The notes under the pieces are model-generated. The model saw nothing but the letters and a program-made list of their open reading frames with translations. It did no database searches and was not told the DNA's origin. Of a stretch of DNA of 33,301 bases, positions 20,821 to 28,075 are shown piece by piece (positions within the stretch are counted from its first letter, which is position 1; every line of letters begins with the position of its first letter). Both the position numbers and the translations under genes were made by a program. Source of the DNA: Candidatus Uhrbacteria bacterium RIFCSPHIGHO2_01_FULL_63_20 (GTDB lineage: Bacteria > Patescibacteriota > Patescibacteriia > UBA9934 > GWF2-40-263); the NCBI GenBank assembly GCA_001791045.1, contig MGDT01000003.1, forward strand, positions 40,817 to 74,117, given 5' to 3'.

Positions 20821-21594
20821 TCACGCGATGCACGCCTCGCGCAGGCTGCTCGCTGGAATCGTGGGGAAATGCGAGATAATGAGGCTCTCCACGGCCTCGT
20901 GGAACGCTTCAAGCGTGTCGGCGGGGAGGTGCGGGCGCAGCTGGTGCTCGAACCGTTCGGCGAGCGCGAAGCGGATGAGCTTGAGCGTCTCGTCCTTCAT
21001 GGGGCGTGCGGCGAACCATTGCGAGGCGTCACGCGTGGAGCAATCGTCGCACACCACGCCGCCCTTGGGCGCGTACCAGCGGTAGGAGCCGGGGCAGAGC
21101 GCGTCCTTGCACGCGAGGCAGTTGGCGAGCTCGGGACGGTAGCCGATGATGGCGAGGAGCTTCAATCCGAACGCGGCGAGCAGGAATCCGGATCGTTCGG
21201 CGGAGAGCGCCGGCGCCTCGTCGACGGCGGCCAGGAATCGCGTGAGCTCGTCGTAGAGCACCGGATCCGTCTCGTGCGGCTTGGTGCCGATGTCCACCAG
21301 ATGGAGGGCGCCGCTCACGAGCGTGAGCTTGCCCGCGTCGGCGTACACGTTCGGGAACGCTCGCACGCGGTCAGTCGACGCGACCGTAAAGTATTGGCGG
21401 CCGTCCACGAGTAGCAAGTCAATCTCGGCTGGCATCTCGAGGTGCGGCGTGAGCTTTGCGAGCGGCTTGTGCCCGCCGCGCGCCAGGAATTCCACTTTCC
21501 CGTGTCCGTCCGTGAATGCCGAATACCACCGGTCGGCTTCGCGGTGGTCGCGCCGGGAAAGGATGATGCCGGTCGTCCGGAAAAGCGTCGCCAT
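20821..21594 (-). CDS. recO: DNA repair protein RecO
   Basis: RecO anneals single strands and helps load RecA with RecR. The 257-aa protein has the N-terminal OB-fold (TTGIILSRRDHREADRWYSAFTDGHGKVEFLARGG) and a C-terminal helical domain containing a zinc motif CLACKDALC...VVCDDC at about residues 160-185. Length and order are normal. It is the last gene of the map-ruvX-recO run, separated from ruvX by an 88-nt spacer containing a long hairpin. Confidence 0.93.
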   Translation of the reverse strand: MATLFRTTGIILSRRDHREADRWYSAFTDGHGKVEFLARGGHKPLAKLTPHLEMPAEIDLLLVDGRQYFTVASTDRVRAFPNVYADAGKLTLVSGALHLVDIGTKPHETDPVLYDELTRFLAAVDEAPALSAERSGFLLAAFGLKLLAIIGYRPELANCLACKDALCPGSYRWYAPKGGVVCDDCSTRDASQWFAARPMKDETLKLIRFALAERFEHQLRPHLPADTLEAFHEAVESLIISHFPTIPASSLREACIA

Positions 21595-21601
21595 GAAAGG
21601 C

Positions 21602-21679
21602 GTTACGAACCTACAAACTGGCTACGAAACAACGAACAAAAAACATTAGTAGTTTCGTAGCTGTTCGTGGGTTCGTAAC
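21602..21679. repeat. Long intergenic hairpin, copy 1 (recO-ruvX)
   Basis: GTTACGAACC at one end pairs with GGTTCGTAAC at the other, and inner GGCTACGAAAC pairs with GTTTCGTAGC around a loop with AACATTAGTA. It is 78 nt long and fills most of the spacer. A related element lies on the other side of ruvX (22083-22167). Confidence 0.85.
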
Positions 21680-21682
21680 AAT

Positions 21683-22078
21683 TTATACCCTGTTATTCAG
21701 ATACTGCTGCACGATGAGCATGGCGGCGAGCGCGTCTTCCTCCGCATCAGAACCTTCCTCGCGCTGGAGACGGATGCTTTCGGCCGTCGTATAGCTTTCG
21801 TCTTCTTCGACGACGGGAATCGAGATCGCGGCTTCGAGCGCCTTGATGAACGCGCGCGTCTTATCGAGCTGCGCCGAACTGTGGTGCCCGCCGGTGGAAA
21901 GCGGCACGCCCACCACGATCACGTCGATGTCCTCCGCGCTCACGCGCATCGCGAACGCCTGGATCGTTTCCTCGCCGCGGTTAGGGACGACGTCAAGCGG
22001 GACCGCGACGCCGACGGTCGAATCCCCGAACGCCAGGCCGATCTTCTTGTCGCCGTAGTCGATGCCTAAAATGCGCAT
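21683..22078 (-). CDS. ruvX: RuvX/YqgF family putative pre-16S rRNA nuclease (Holliday junction resolvase-like)
   Basis: YqgF proteins have an RNase H-like fold; roles in 16S rRNA 5' processing and in recombination have both been reported. The 131-aa protein starts MRILGIDYGDKKIGLAFGDS, which holds the first catalytic Asp (residue 6), followed by VIVVGVPLSTGGHHS, a VEEDESYTTAESI strand with acidic residues and a C-terminal DALAAMLIVQQYL helix with the last Asp. Length is normal. It is flanked on both sides by the paired long hairpins. Confidence 0.92.
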   Translation of the reverse strand: MRILGIDYGDKKIGLAFGDSTVGVAVPLDVVPNRGEETIQAFAMRVSAEDIDVIVVGVPLSTGGHHSSAQLDKTRAFIKALEAAISIPVVEEDESYTTAESIRLQREEGSDAEEDALAAMLIVQQYLNNRV

Positions 22079-22082
22079 ACTG

Positions 22083-22167
22083 TTACAAATCTACAAATCG
22101 CCTACGAATACTACGAATGTATGAATCAAATTAGTAGGATTCGTAGGAAATTCGTAGATTCGTAACG
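22083..22167. repeat. Long intergenic hairpin, copy 2 (ruvX-map)
   Basis: GTTACAAATCTAC pairs with GTAGATTCGTAAC at the ends and CTACGAAT with ATTCGTAG inside, around a loop containing AAATTAGTAG. It is 85 nt long and aligns over its whole length with copy 1 (shared GTTACRAAYCTACAAA, GCCTACGAA-like, ATTAGTAG and TTCGTAAC blocks). Confidence 0.85.
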
Positions 22168-22944
22168 TCATACCGGCATTGGCGTCAGCACCTCCACCCC
22201 GCTCTTCGTCACCGCGATCGTCACTTCGAAATGGGCCGCGCGTTTTCCGTCTACGGTCACCACGGTCCAGCCGTCGCTCGCCGTCTTCACGCGGTAATCC
22301 CCTTCGGTGATCATCGGCTCAAGCGCGAGCACCATCCCCTCCTTGATTTTCACTTTCGGATACCGAGGATCCACGAAGTTCGGCACGTGCGGCGCCTCGT
22401 GCACCTTATACCCAACGCCATGACCCACGAGCGCGCGCACGACGCCGTAGCCATGCGGAGCGACGGACTTTTCCACCGCGCGTCCGACATCCGAAATGAG
22501 CCCGCCCGGCTTCACGGCCGCGACCGCGTCCATGAGCGAAGCCCGCGTGACCTTCATGAGCTTCGTCGCCGCCTCATCCACCGCGCCCACCGGCACGCTC
22601 ACGGCCATGTCGGTGCAGAGGCCCTCGTACCAGCACCCGATGTCGAGCCCCACGATGTCGCCTTCCTTGAGGGTGATGTCGCGATTCCCCGGCCCGTGCA
22701 CCACCTCGTCGTTTATCGAAACGCACACCGTGGACGGGAACGGCGTGTCCTTCGGGTCATTCCTGTAGTCCAGGAACGACGGCGTCCCTCCCCCGTCGCG
22801 GATCACCTTCTCGGCCGCCGCGTCGACGTCTTTCACGGCGACCCCAGGCCTTACGGCGTCCACCGCCGCCTTCAACGCGCGCGAAAGCAGGGCGCCTCCG
22901 CGCCGCAATTTCTCGATCTCTTCGGGGGTCTTGGTCATGGACAT
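22168..22944 (-). CDS. map: Methionine aminopeptidase, type I
   Basis: Map removes the initiator methionine from nascent proteins. The 258-aa enzyme has the five metal ligands of the pita-bread fold: Asp in VGLDIGCWYEG, Asp in LCTDMAVSV, His in LVGHGVGYKVHE, Glu in VLALEPMITEGD and Glu in AHFEVTIAV. DEVVHGPGNR and the substrate His region precede them. Two starts are close together (ATG 22944 and 22938). In many bacteria map directly follows secY-adk; here two tiny genes and their own signals are placed between. Confidence 0.95.
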   Translation of the reverse strand: MSMTKTPEEIEKLRRGGALLSRALKAAVDAVRPGVAVKDVDAAAEKVIRDGGGTPSFLDYRNDPKDTPFPSTVCVSINDEVVHGPGNRDITLKEGDIVGLDIGCWYEGLCTDMAVSVPVGAVDEAATKLMKVTRASLMDAVAAVKPGGLISDVGRAVEKSVAPHGYGVVRALVGHGVGYKVHEAPHVPNFVDPRYPKVKIKEGMVLALEPMITEGDYRVKTASDGWTVVTVDGKRAAHFEVTIAVTKSGVEVLTPMPV

Positions 22945-22974
22945 ACAAAAAAGTGCTTGCGTCGCCGCAGCACC

Positions 22975-23139
22975 CTAACCAGCTACGGTTTCCATCTCCT
23001 GTCGCACAAGCTGCAACGCTTCCTTGAGGTTCTCCTCGGTCTCCTTCCGGGTCCGGCCTTGCGTGTTCACGCCAGGAACCTCCTCGACCCAGCCGAGGTG
23101 CCATTTCCCATGCTTCTGATAGACGGCCGTGAACTGCAT
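22975..23139 (-). CDS. HicB-like antitoxin fold protein, orphan
   Basis: A 54-aa protein (MQFTAVYQKHGKWHLGWVEE, then VPGVNTQGRTRKETEENLKEALQLV) that matches the partial RNase H fold of HicB/UPF0150 proteins: two strands, the V.E.PGV.TQG..R.EA-type turn and one helix. There is no C-terminal DNA-binding domain, and no HicA toxin gene is found on either side, so it is an orphan of unknown role. Start ATG 23139 is preferred over the longer open frame because the upstream codons lie in promoter and terminator sequence. A TTGACG-17-TACCAT promoter ends 9 nt before the ATG. Confidence 0.8.
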   Translation of the reverse strand: MQFTAVYQKHGKWHLGWVEEVPGVNTQGRTRKETEENLKEALQLVRQEMETVAG

Positions 23140-23148
23140 AGCAATCTG

Positions 23149-23177
23149 ATGGTATCGGCCAGACGGCCCCACGTCAA
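23149..23177 (-). promoter_or_regulatory. Promoter of the HicB-like gene
   Basis: TTGACG (23172-23177), 17-nt spacer, TACCAT (23149-23154), 9 nt before ATG 23139, predicting a leader of about 2 nt. It begins 4 nt after the preceding terminator. Confidence 0.5.
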
Positions 23178-23180
23178 CCA

Positions 23181-23208
23181 AAGAAAAAAGTCCCGAAGGC
23201 GGGACTTT
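23181..23208 (-). terminator. Rho-independent terminator of the 78-aa gene
   Basis: AAAGTCCCG/CGGGACTTT with a 4-nt loop, followed by a T6 tract on the minus strand, 26 nt after the stop at 23234. Confidence 0.9.
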
Positions 23209-23233
23209 CGTGAGCGTCGTGTAGCGAGAACGG

Positions 23234-23470
23234 TCAGCCTTCTTCAAGCCACTTCGCGTACAGGCCGTCGAGCCGGAGCTTCATGTCTACCACTCCCTGG
23301 ATGAGCGCCGGATGCATGCCTCCTGTCAGGACATACATCTTTTCGCCGAGCTGCGTCTGCTGCTCGATCTCTTCCTTCAGCTTGATGATTTCCGGAGGCA
23401 TGGGGCCTTGGCGTTGCCGATCGATCTTGTCGAGCACCGCCTGCGTGATCGGTACGGACTTCATCTGCAT
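23234..23470 (-). CDS. Small hypothetical protein with a helical, charged sequence
   Basis: I do not recognise this 78-aa protein. It starts at ATG 23470 (MQMKSVPITQAVLDKIDRQR) with one of the few clear Shine-Dalgarno sequences in the window (CAGGAG, 6-7 nt before the ATG). The rest is mostly helical (PPEIIKLKEEIEQQTQLG, a coiled-coil candidate at about 27-44, and VVDMKLRLDGLYAKWLEEG) and has no cysteines or membrane segments. It is a complete single-gene unit, with a strong promoter at 23495-23523 and a terminator at 23181-23208, inserted between adk and map. Confidence 0.7.
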   Translation of the reverse strand: MQMKSVPITQAVLDKIDRQRQGPMPPEIIKLKEEIEQQTQLGEKMYVLTGGMHPALIQGVVDMKLRLDGLYAKWLEEG

Positions 23471-23494
23471 GGTTGCTCCTGCATCGTAAACGAA

Positions 23495-23523
23495 AAAATA
23501 GCCGACACCGGCCATTTTGTCAA
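23495..23523 (-). promoter_or_regulatory. Promoter of the 78-aa gene
   Basis: TTGACA (23518-23523), 17-nt spacer, TATTTT (23495-23500), starting 2 nt after the adk stop. It is the same TTGACAAAA-type promoter as hypothetical B, with the same -10. Confidence 0.8.
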
Positions 23524-23525
23524 CC

Positions 23526-24158
23526 CTATCGCTCGAGCGCCTTCACGATGCGATTGTGGATCTCCTCGACCGAGCCGACGCCGTCGATGCGGCGGACGAG
23601 TCCTTGTCCTCCGTACACGGCGATGAGCGGCTCGGTTTCCTCGTCGTAGATCTTGAGGCGCTTCTCGATGGCCTCGGGCGTGTCGTCCGTGCGCACCTCC
23701 ATCTTTCCGCCGCATTCGCACGCGTCGCCGGCCGCGTGCCCGTCACGCATGGCGTACACGCGCCCGCATGTGAAGCAGGTCAATCGGCCGCCAAGACGCT
23801 TCATGGACTCGTCCTTCGGGACTTCGATCACCATCACGTGCGTGGGTTTGTCGAAGGTGAACTCGTTCGCCTGCTCAAGGCTGCGAGGGTAGCCGTCCAG
23901 TATGTACCCGTTCGCGACGTCCGGCCTGGACAACCGCGCGCGCAGCACCTGCGCCGCGACCTTGTCGGACACGAGGTTCCCGCCGCTGATGATGCGGTCG
24001 ATCTCACGCCCGAGTTCGGATCCCGACGCGGCCTCATCGCGCAGCAGCTGCCCCATGCTGAACGCCGGGATGCGCAGCTCGCGCTCCAGGATCTTGGCCT
24101 GCGTCCCCTTCCCGCTTCCCTGCGGGCCAAGAAGGAGGATTTTCAATGGCTCTGACAT
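23526..24158 (-). CDS. adk: Adenylate kinase with zinc-type lid
   Basis: Adk interconverts AMP, ADP and ATP. The 210-aa enzyme has the P-loop LLGPQGSGKGTQAK (residues 10-23), the AMP-binding region FSMGQLLRDEAASGSELG, GYILDGYPRSLEQA and a lid with CFTCGRVY...CECGGK, so four Cys can hold a structural zinc. Length is normal for the long bacterial type. It lies downstream of secY but behind a terminator, with its own extended -10 ending 8 nt before the ATG, so it may be transcribed independently from the ribosomal cluster. Confidence 0.95.
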   Translation of the reverse strand: MSEPLKILLLGPQGSGKGTQAKILERELRIPAFSMGQLLRDEAASGSELGREIDRIISGGNLVSDKVAAQVLRARLSRPDVANGYILDGYPRSLEQANEFTFDKPTHVMVIEVPKDESMKRLGGRLTCFTCGRVYAMRDGHAAGDACECGGKMEVRTDDTPEAIEKRLKIYDEETEPLIAVYGGQGLVRRIDGVGSVEEIHNRIVKALER

Positions 24159-24166
24159 ACAGGGCG

Positions 24167-24172
24167 AGTATA
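24167..24172 (-). promoter_or_regulatory. Extended -10 of the adk promoter
   Basis: TGTTATACT on the minus strand, formed in the tail of the secY terminator and ending 8 nt before the adk ATG. The -35 region lies inside the terminator stem and is a poor match. It predicts a nearly leaderless adk message. Confidence 0.5.
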
Positions 24173-24202
24173 ACAGAAACGAGGGGCGTGTCTGCCCCTC
24201 GT
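24171..24202 (-). terminator. Rho-independent terminator after secY
   Basis: ACGAGGGGC/GCCCCTCGT (9 bp, 6-nt loop) followed by TTCTGTT on the minus strand, starting 9 nt after the secY stop. It ends the ribosomal protein-secY operon. Confidence 0.78.
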
Positions 24203-24210
24203 GTCTCGGT

Positions 24211-25482
24211 TCACATCTCGTACTCTCGCATGGTCAGCTGCGCCTCGATCTGCTTCACCGTGTCGATGACCACGCTCACCACGATGAGCACCGAGGTGCC
24301 GCCGATCACCAGGCTCGCGTTGCCACTCACCTGCTGGACGAGCGTCGGAAGCACGGCGATGAGCGAGAGGAAGGTCGCGCCGACCAAGAGCAGGCGGTTG
24401 GACACCCAGCCCAGGTACTGGGCGGTGGGCTCTCCCGGACGGATGCCCGGGATGAACCCGCCTTGCTTCTGGAGGTTCTCGGCGACCCGGTCCGGGTGGA
24501 AGATCACCGACGCGTAGAAGAAGGTGAACAGGAACACCATCACGAAGAAGACGGCGCCGTACACGTTCTGGTCCTGGAACATCCGTACGACCCACTGCGC
24601 CGCCTCGCGCACCGCGGGCGTGGTGGCGTTCACGAAGAACTGCGCGAGCGTGGTCGGGAACAGGATGATGGAGATGGCGAAGATGATCGGGATCACGCCG
24701 CCCAGGTTCAACTTGAGCGGAAGGAAGCTCGCGACCGCGCCCGCGAGCCGGCTTCCGCGGATCTGGCGGGCGTACTGCACCGGGATCTTGCGCACCGCCT
24801 CGTTCATCACGACGATGGTCGCGATGGTGACCACCACGAGCAGGGCGAACAGGAGGATCGTGAGGATCTGCGAGCGGTCGAACACCGAGAACGCCTGGCT
24901 CAAGTAGCTGGGCAATCCGGCCGTGATGCCGGCGAAGATAAGGATGGAAATGCCGTTCCCCATCTGTCGCTCGCTGATGAGCTCGCCCAGCCACATGAGG
25001 AAGATGGTGCCGGCGGTCATGGACGCCATCGCGAGCAGCATGGTGAACAGGCTCCCGTCGGTGAACACCGCCTGGCCCGAGGCCTGGGAACCGAACAGCA
25101 GGATGAGGCTGTACCCTTGCAGGAACGCGAGCGGCACGGTGAGGGCGCGCGTCCAACGGTTGATGCGGGCGCGCCCCTGCTCCTCCTTCTGCATCTCCTC
25201 CATCTTCGGCACGATCATGCCCAGCAGCTGGAAGATGATGGAAGCCGTGATGTAGGGCCCTACCCCGAGCGCGACCACCGAGAAGTTCTCGAACGTCCCG
25301 CCGGAGAACAGGTTGAGCAGCCCGAACAGCTGGTTGCCGCCCGCGATGCCCTCGATGACGGCCCGGTCGACGCCCGGCACGGGGACGTGCGCCGCAAGGC
25401 GGAACACGACGAGCATCGCGATCATGAACAGGAGGCCGTTCCGGACTTCCGGCGACTTCCAGATGCGACGGATGGGGATCAT
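24211..25482 (-). CDS. secY: Protein translocase subunit SecY
   Basis: SecY forms the membrane channel for secreted and inserted proteins. The 423-aa protein has about ten hydrophobic helices, the first at NGLLFMIAMLVVFRLAAHVPVPGVD. Other family marks are ALGVGPYITASIIFQLL, the segment RIPVQYARQIRGS-like KIPVQYARQIRGSRLAG, LKLNLGGVIPIIFA and the C-terminal cytoplasmic arginine-containing loop IRPGEPTAQYL. It is the last gene of the ribosomal cluster, beginning 9 nt after rplO, and is followed by a terminator. Confidence 0.96.
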   Translation of the reverse strand: MIPIRRIWKSPEVRNGLLFMIAMLVVFRLAAHVPVPGVDRAVIEGIAGGNQLFGLLNLFSGGTFENFSVVALGVGPYITASIIFQLLGMIVPKMEEMQKEEQGRARINRWTRALTVPLAFLQGYSLILLFGSQASGQAVFTDGSLFTMLLAMASMTAGTIFLMWLGELISERQMGNGISILIFAGITAGLPSYLSQAFSVFDRSQILTILLFALLVVVTIATIVVMNEAVRKIPVQYARQIRGSRLAGAVASFLPLKLNLGGVIPIIFAISIILFPTTLAQFFVNATTPAVREAAQWVVRMFQDQNVYGAVFFVMVFLFTFFYASVIFHPDRVAENLQKQGGFIPGIRPGEPTAQYLGWVSNRLLLVGATFLSLIAVLPTLVQQVSGNASLVIGGTSVLIVVSVVIDTVKQIEAQLTMREYEM

Positions 25483-25491
25483 AAGGTAAGG

Positions 25492-25932
25492 CTAGGCGAG
25501 CACGCTGCCGCCCGCTTTCTCGATCTTGGCCTTCGCGCCTTCGGAGACGGTACAGCCGGAAACGGTGAGCGCGATGTTCACGTTGCCGTCGCCCAGCAGC
25601 TTCACGGGCGCGGTCGGAGACTCGATGAGGCCCTTCTTGAACAGCTGCTTAGGAGCCACTTTCGCCCCGTCCGGGAACGACCGGGCTATGTCCGCCACGT
25701 TCACGTACTGCGGCTTGGGCTTCAGGCTCTTGAACCCGCGGCGCTTCGGGATGCGCAGCATCATGGTGCGGATCCCCTTGAGCTTGAGGCCGGACTTGCC
25801 GCCCGCGCGGGCGCGCTGTCCCTTGGATCCGCGGCCGGAATAGGTGCCGCCCTTGGACAGCCCGCGGCCGACGCGCTTGGCGGCGCGGCGAGACCCCTTC
25901 TGGGGCTTGAGGGAATGCATCGACAACGACAT
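25492..25932 (-). CDS. rplO: 50S ribosomal protein L15
   Basis: The N-terminus MSLSMHSLKPQKGSRRAAKRVGRG, the SGRGSKGQRARAGGK stretch and the C-terminal VSGCTVSEGAKAKIEKAGG are typical of L15, which binds 23S rRNA and helps assemble the 50S subunit. 146 aa is normal. ATG 25932 is used; the upstream in-frame ATG would run into rpsE. It directly follows rpsE with a 10-nt spacer: rpmD (L30), normally between them, is absent. Confidence 0.95.
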   Translation of the reverse strand: MSLSMHSLKPQKGSRRAAKRVGRGLSKGGTYSGRGSKGQRARAGGKSGLKLKGIRTMMLRIPKRRGFKSLKPKPQYVNVADIARSFPDGAKVAPKQLFKKGLIESPTAPVKLLGDGNVNIALTVSGCTVSEGAKAKIEKAGGSVLA

Positions 25933-25942
25933 ACGTGGGGGG

Positions 25943-26557
25943 TTAGGCCTTCGCCGGTTCCGCCTTGGCGGCACGGGCCGGGCGAACGCGCAGTTCCTTG
26001 ATCGCCTCGAGGGTGGCGCGGGCGATGTTGATCTTGTTGCTCGAGTTCATCACCTTGGAAACGGCGTTCGGGACGCCGGCCATCTCGAGCACCATGCGGG
26101 CCGCGCCGCCGGACTTGAGACCCACCCCCTTCGGAGCGGGTTTCAATAGCACCACGGCCGAGCCGAACTTGGCCTTGACCGGATGGGTGATGGTGTCGTT
26201 CTCCAGCTGGATCCGGATGAGCTTCTTCTTGGCCTGGCGGTACGCCTTGTCCATGGAAAGCTGCACGTCGGCGCCCTTGGCCACGCCGAAGCCGACGCGG
26301 CCCTTCTTGTCGCCGATCACGAGCGCGGCGCGGAAGCTCATGCGCTTGCCGCCCGCGGTGACGCGCGTCACGCGGGACAGGTCGAGCGTCTTCTGCTCGA
26401 ATTCACGCACCTCGCGCTCGCGGCCTCCGCCGCGGCGCGGGCCGCCTCCGCGTCCGCCGACACCGCCGCGGCCAGGACCTCCGCGTCCGGATCCGCCACG
26501 GGGCGCGGATCCGTGGGCAGGAGCGGCCGCCGGCACGTTGGGTTTCTTGTCATCCAT
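25943..26557 (-). CDS. rpsE: 30S ribosomal protein S5 with Gly/Arg-rich N-terminal extension
   Basis: S5 is needed for decoding accuracy at the mRNA entry. The conserved part starts at about residue 50 (EFEQKTLDLSRVTRVTAGGKRMSF) with GFGVAKGADV, PAPKGVGLKSGGAARMVLEMAGV and a C-terminal TLEAIKELR. Before it is an extension of about 45 residues beginning with Pro/Ala and continuing with RGG/GRGG-type repeats (GSGRGGPGRGGVGGRGGG). This makes the protein 204 aa against a usual 165-170. The extension is in frame with the core from ATG 26557, and no internal start near the core is an ATG with a better context. Confidence 0.95.
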   Translation of the reverse strand: MDDKKPNVPAAAPAHGSAPRGGSGRGGPGRGGVGGRGGGPRRGGGREREVREFEQKTLDLSRVTRVTAGGKRMSFRAALVIGDKKGRVGFGVAKGADVQLSMDKAYRQAKKKLIRIQLENDTITHPVKAKFGSAVVLLKPAPKGVGLKSGGAARMVLEMAGVPNAVSKVMNSSNKINIARATLEAIKELRVRPARAAKAEPAKA

Positions 26558-26561
26558 ACTA

Positions 26562-26918
26562 TTAGAAATTCAATCCGACTTCGCGCGCGCCGTCGGCGAG
26601 CGCGGCCACGCGACCGTGATAGCGGTAGCTGCCGCGATCGAACACGGCCATCGAGACGCCCAGCGCCTTCGCCTTCTCGCCCAACGCCCGGCCCACCGCC
26701 TTGGCCACCTCAAGCGGCTTCCCCGAGGCCTTGGCTTCGAGGTCCGAGGAGGCGCACAGCGTGCGACGCGCATCGTCGTCGATGAGCTGCGCGTAGATGT
26801 GCTTGGCGCTGCGCTTCACCGAAAGGCGAGGAGCCTCTTTGGTGCCGCGGATGCGCGCGCGCACCCGGTGGGCGCGGCGCGCGGCGGAGGCGCGCTTGTT
26901 GCGGATGGTCTTGGTCAT
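26562..26918 (-). CDS. rplR: 50S ribosomal protein L18
   Basis: L18 binds 5S rRNA in the central protuberance. The 118-aa protein has a basic start (KTIRNKRASAARRAHRVRARI), LSVKRSAKHIYAQLIDD, a middle AKAVGRALGEKAKALGV and the ending FDRGSYRYHGRVAALADGARE-like block that is diagnostic. It has normal length and lies 8 nt after rplF. Confidence 0.95.
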   Translation of the reverse strand: MTKTIRNKRASAARRAHRVRARIRGTKEAPRLSVKRSAKHIYAQLIDDDARRTLCASSDLEAKASGKPLEVAKAVGRALGEKAKALGVSMAVFDRGSYRYHGRVAALADGAREVGLNF

Positions 26919-26926
26919 ACAGGGCG

Positions 26927-27487
26927 TTATTCGGCGGTCTTGCCGGCCGTCTTCCCGGCCTTGCGACGGATCACTTCGTCCACGTACTTGATCCCCTTCC
27001 CCTTGTACGGTTCGGGTTTCTTGAGCGAGCGGATGCTCGCCGCGGTCTCGCCGACCAGGATCTTGTCCGCCCCGCTCACGGTGACCACGTTCTTGTCCAC
27101 CTTCGCCGTGATCCCCTCGGGAATCTGGAAATCGACGTCGTGGCTGAACCCGAGCGCGAACACGAGTTTCTTGCCCGACACGTTCACGCGGAACCCGACG
27201 CCGTTCACCTCAAGCGACTTGCTATATCCCTCCTTCACGCCCTGCACCATGTTGGCGAGGTTGGCGCGCCAGGTCCCCCACAGCGCGCGCTCGGACACGT
27301 CGTCCGGGTTCGCGACCGAGAGTTCCACGGTCTTCGCGCCATCCGCGTCCACGATCCTCGCGGTCACGGCCGGATGCAACGTGGCCCGAAGCGAGCCCAG
27401 CGGGCCCTTCACGGCGACGTCCTGTCCCTCGATCTTCACCTCCACACCAGGGGGAATGACGATTGGTTTCTTGCCGACGCGGGACAT
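26927..27487 (-). CDS. rplF: 50S ribosomal protein L6
   Basis: L6 lies near the factor-binding site of the 50S subunit. It starts MSRVGKKPIVIPPGVEVKIE and has the two repeated domains, including LWGTWRANLANMVQGVKEGYSKSLEV and the C-terminal signature IRSLKKPEPYKGKGIKY. 186 aa, slightly longer at the C-terminus (KAGKTAGKTAE tail). Its ATG follows the rpsH stop as TGA-T-ATG. Confidence 0.96.
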   Translation of the reverse strand: MSRVGKKPIVIPPGVEVKIEGQDVAVKGPLGSLRATLHPAVTARIVDADGAKTVELSVANPDDVSERALWGTWRANLANMVQGVKEGYSKSLEVNGVGFRVNVSGKKLVFALGFSHDVDFQIPEGITAKVDKNVVTVSGADKILVGETAASIRSLKKPEPYKGKGIKYVDEVIRRKAGKTAGKTAE

Positions 27488-27488
27488 A

Positions 27489-27878
27489 TCAGGAGATTTC
27501 GCAGATCACCTCGCCGCCGAGGCGACGGGCGCGGGCCTCGCGGTTGGTCATGAGGCCGTTGGGAGTTGAGACGATCGAAACCCCCATGCCGGACATGACG
27601 GGCTTGAGCTCGTCAGCCTTGGCATAGACGCGGCGGCCGGGCTTGGAGACGCGACGCAGGCTCTGGATGCGCGGCCCGTTCGCGTAGTTCAACCCGAGCT
27701 TCAGCATGGTGTGGATGCCTTCGCCGGTCTTCTCGACCGAAGCGAGGTACCCCTCGCGCTCCAGGATCTTGGCGATGGCGTACTTCACGTTGGAGGAGGG
27801 CAACTCCACGAACTCGCGACGCACGGAAATGGCGTTGCGAAGCCGGGTCAGCATGTCGGAAATTGGGTCGGTAATCAT
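27489..27878 (-). CDS. rpsH: 30S ribosomal protein S8
   Basis: S8 binds the central domain of 16S rRNA and in many bacteria represses its own operon. The 129-aa protein starts MITDPISDMLTRLRNAISV and has LEREGYLASVEKTGEG, RVSKPGRRVYAK and the ending STPNGLMTNREARARRLGGEVIC. Length is normal. Confidence 0.96.
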   Translation of the reverse strand: MITDPISDMLTRLRNAISVRREFVELPSSNVKYAIAKILEREGYLASVEKTGEGIHTMLKLGLNYANGPRIQSLRRVSKPGRRVYAKADELKPVMSGMGVSIVSTPNGLMTNREARARRLGGEVICEIS

Positions 27879-27885
27879 AGGAGTA

Positions 27886-28071
27886 TTACCAGCTGGCCTT
27901 GGTCACGCCCGGGATCTCGCCGCGGTTGGCGAGCTCGCGGAAGCAGATGCGGCAGAGGCCGAAGACGCGCATGAAGGCGCGTTTGCGCCCGCAACGCCAG
28001 CACCGGTTCACGACGCGCGTCGAGAACTTCGGCTTCCGCTTCGATTTGGCGATCTGGTTTTTCGTGGCCAT
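27886..28071 (-). CDS. rpsN: 30S ribosomal protein S14, zinc-binding (type Z)
   Basis: A 61-aa S14 of the short, zinc-binding form. The four Cys are in [10 protein letters not shown] and CRICFRELA, and the C-terminal [11 protein letters not shown] is conserved. ATG 28071 ([13 protein letters not shown]) is 4 nt after the rplE stop; an upstream in-frame codon would extend into rplE. Confidence 0.95.
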   Translation of the reverse strand: MATKNQIAKSKRKPKFSTRVVNRCWRCGRKRAFMRVFGLCRICFRELANRGEIPGVTKASW

Positions 28072-28075
28072 AGCG

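Noticed and set aside
22975-23470. HicAB toxin-antitoxin system
   Set aside because: Only a HicB-like fold is present; the neighbouring 78-aa protein lacks the HicA features (small dsRBD-like fold with the conserved His).
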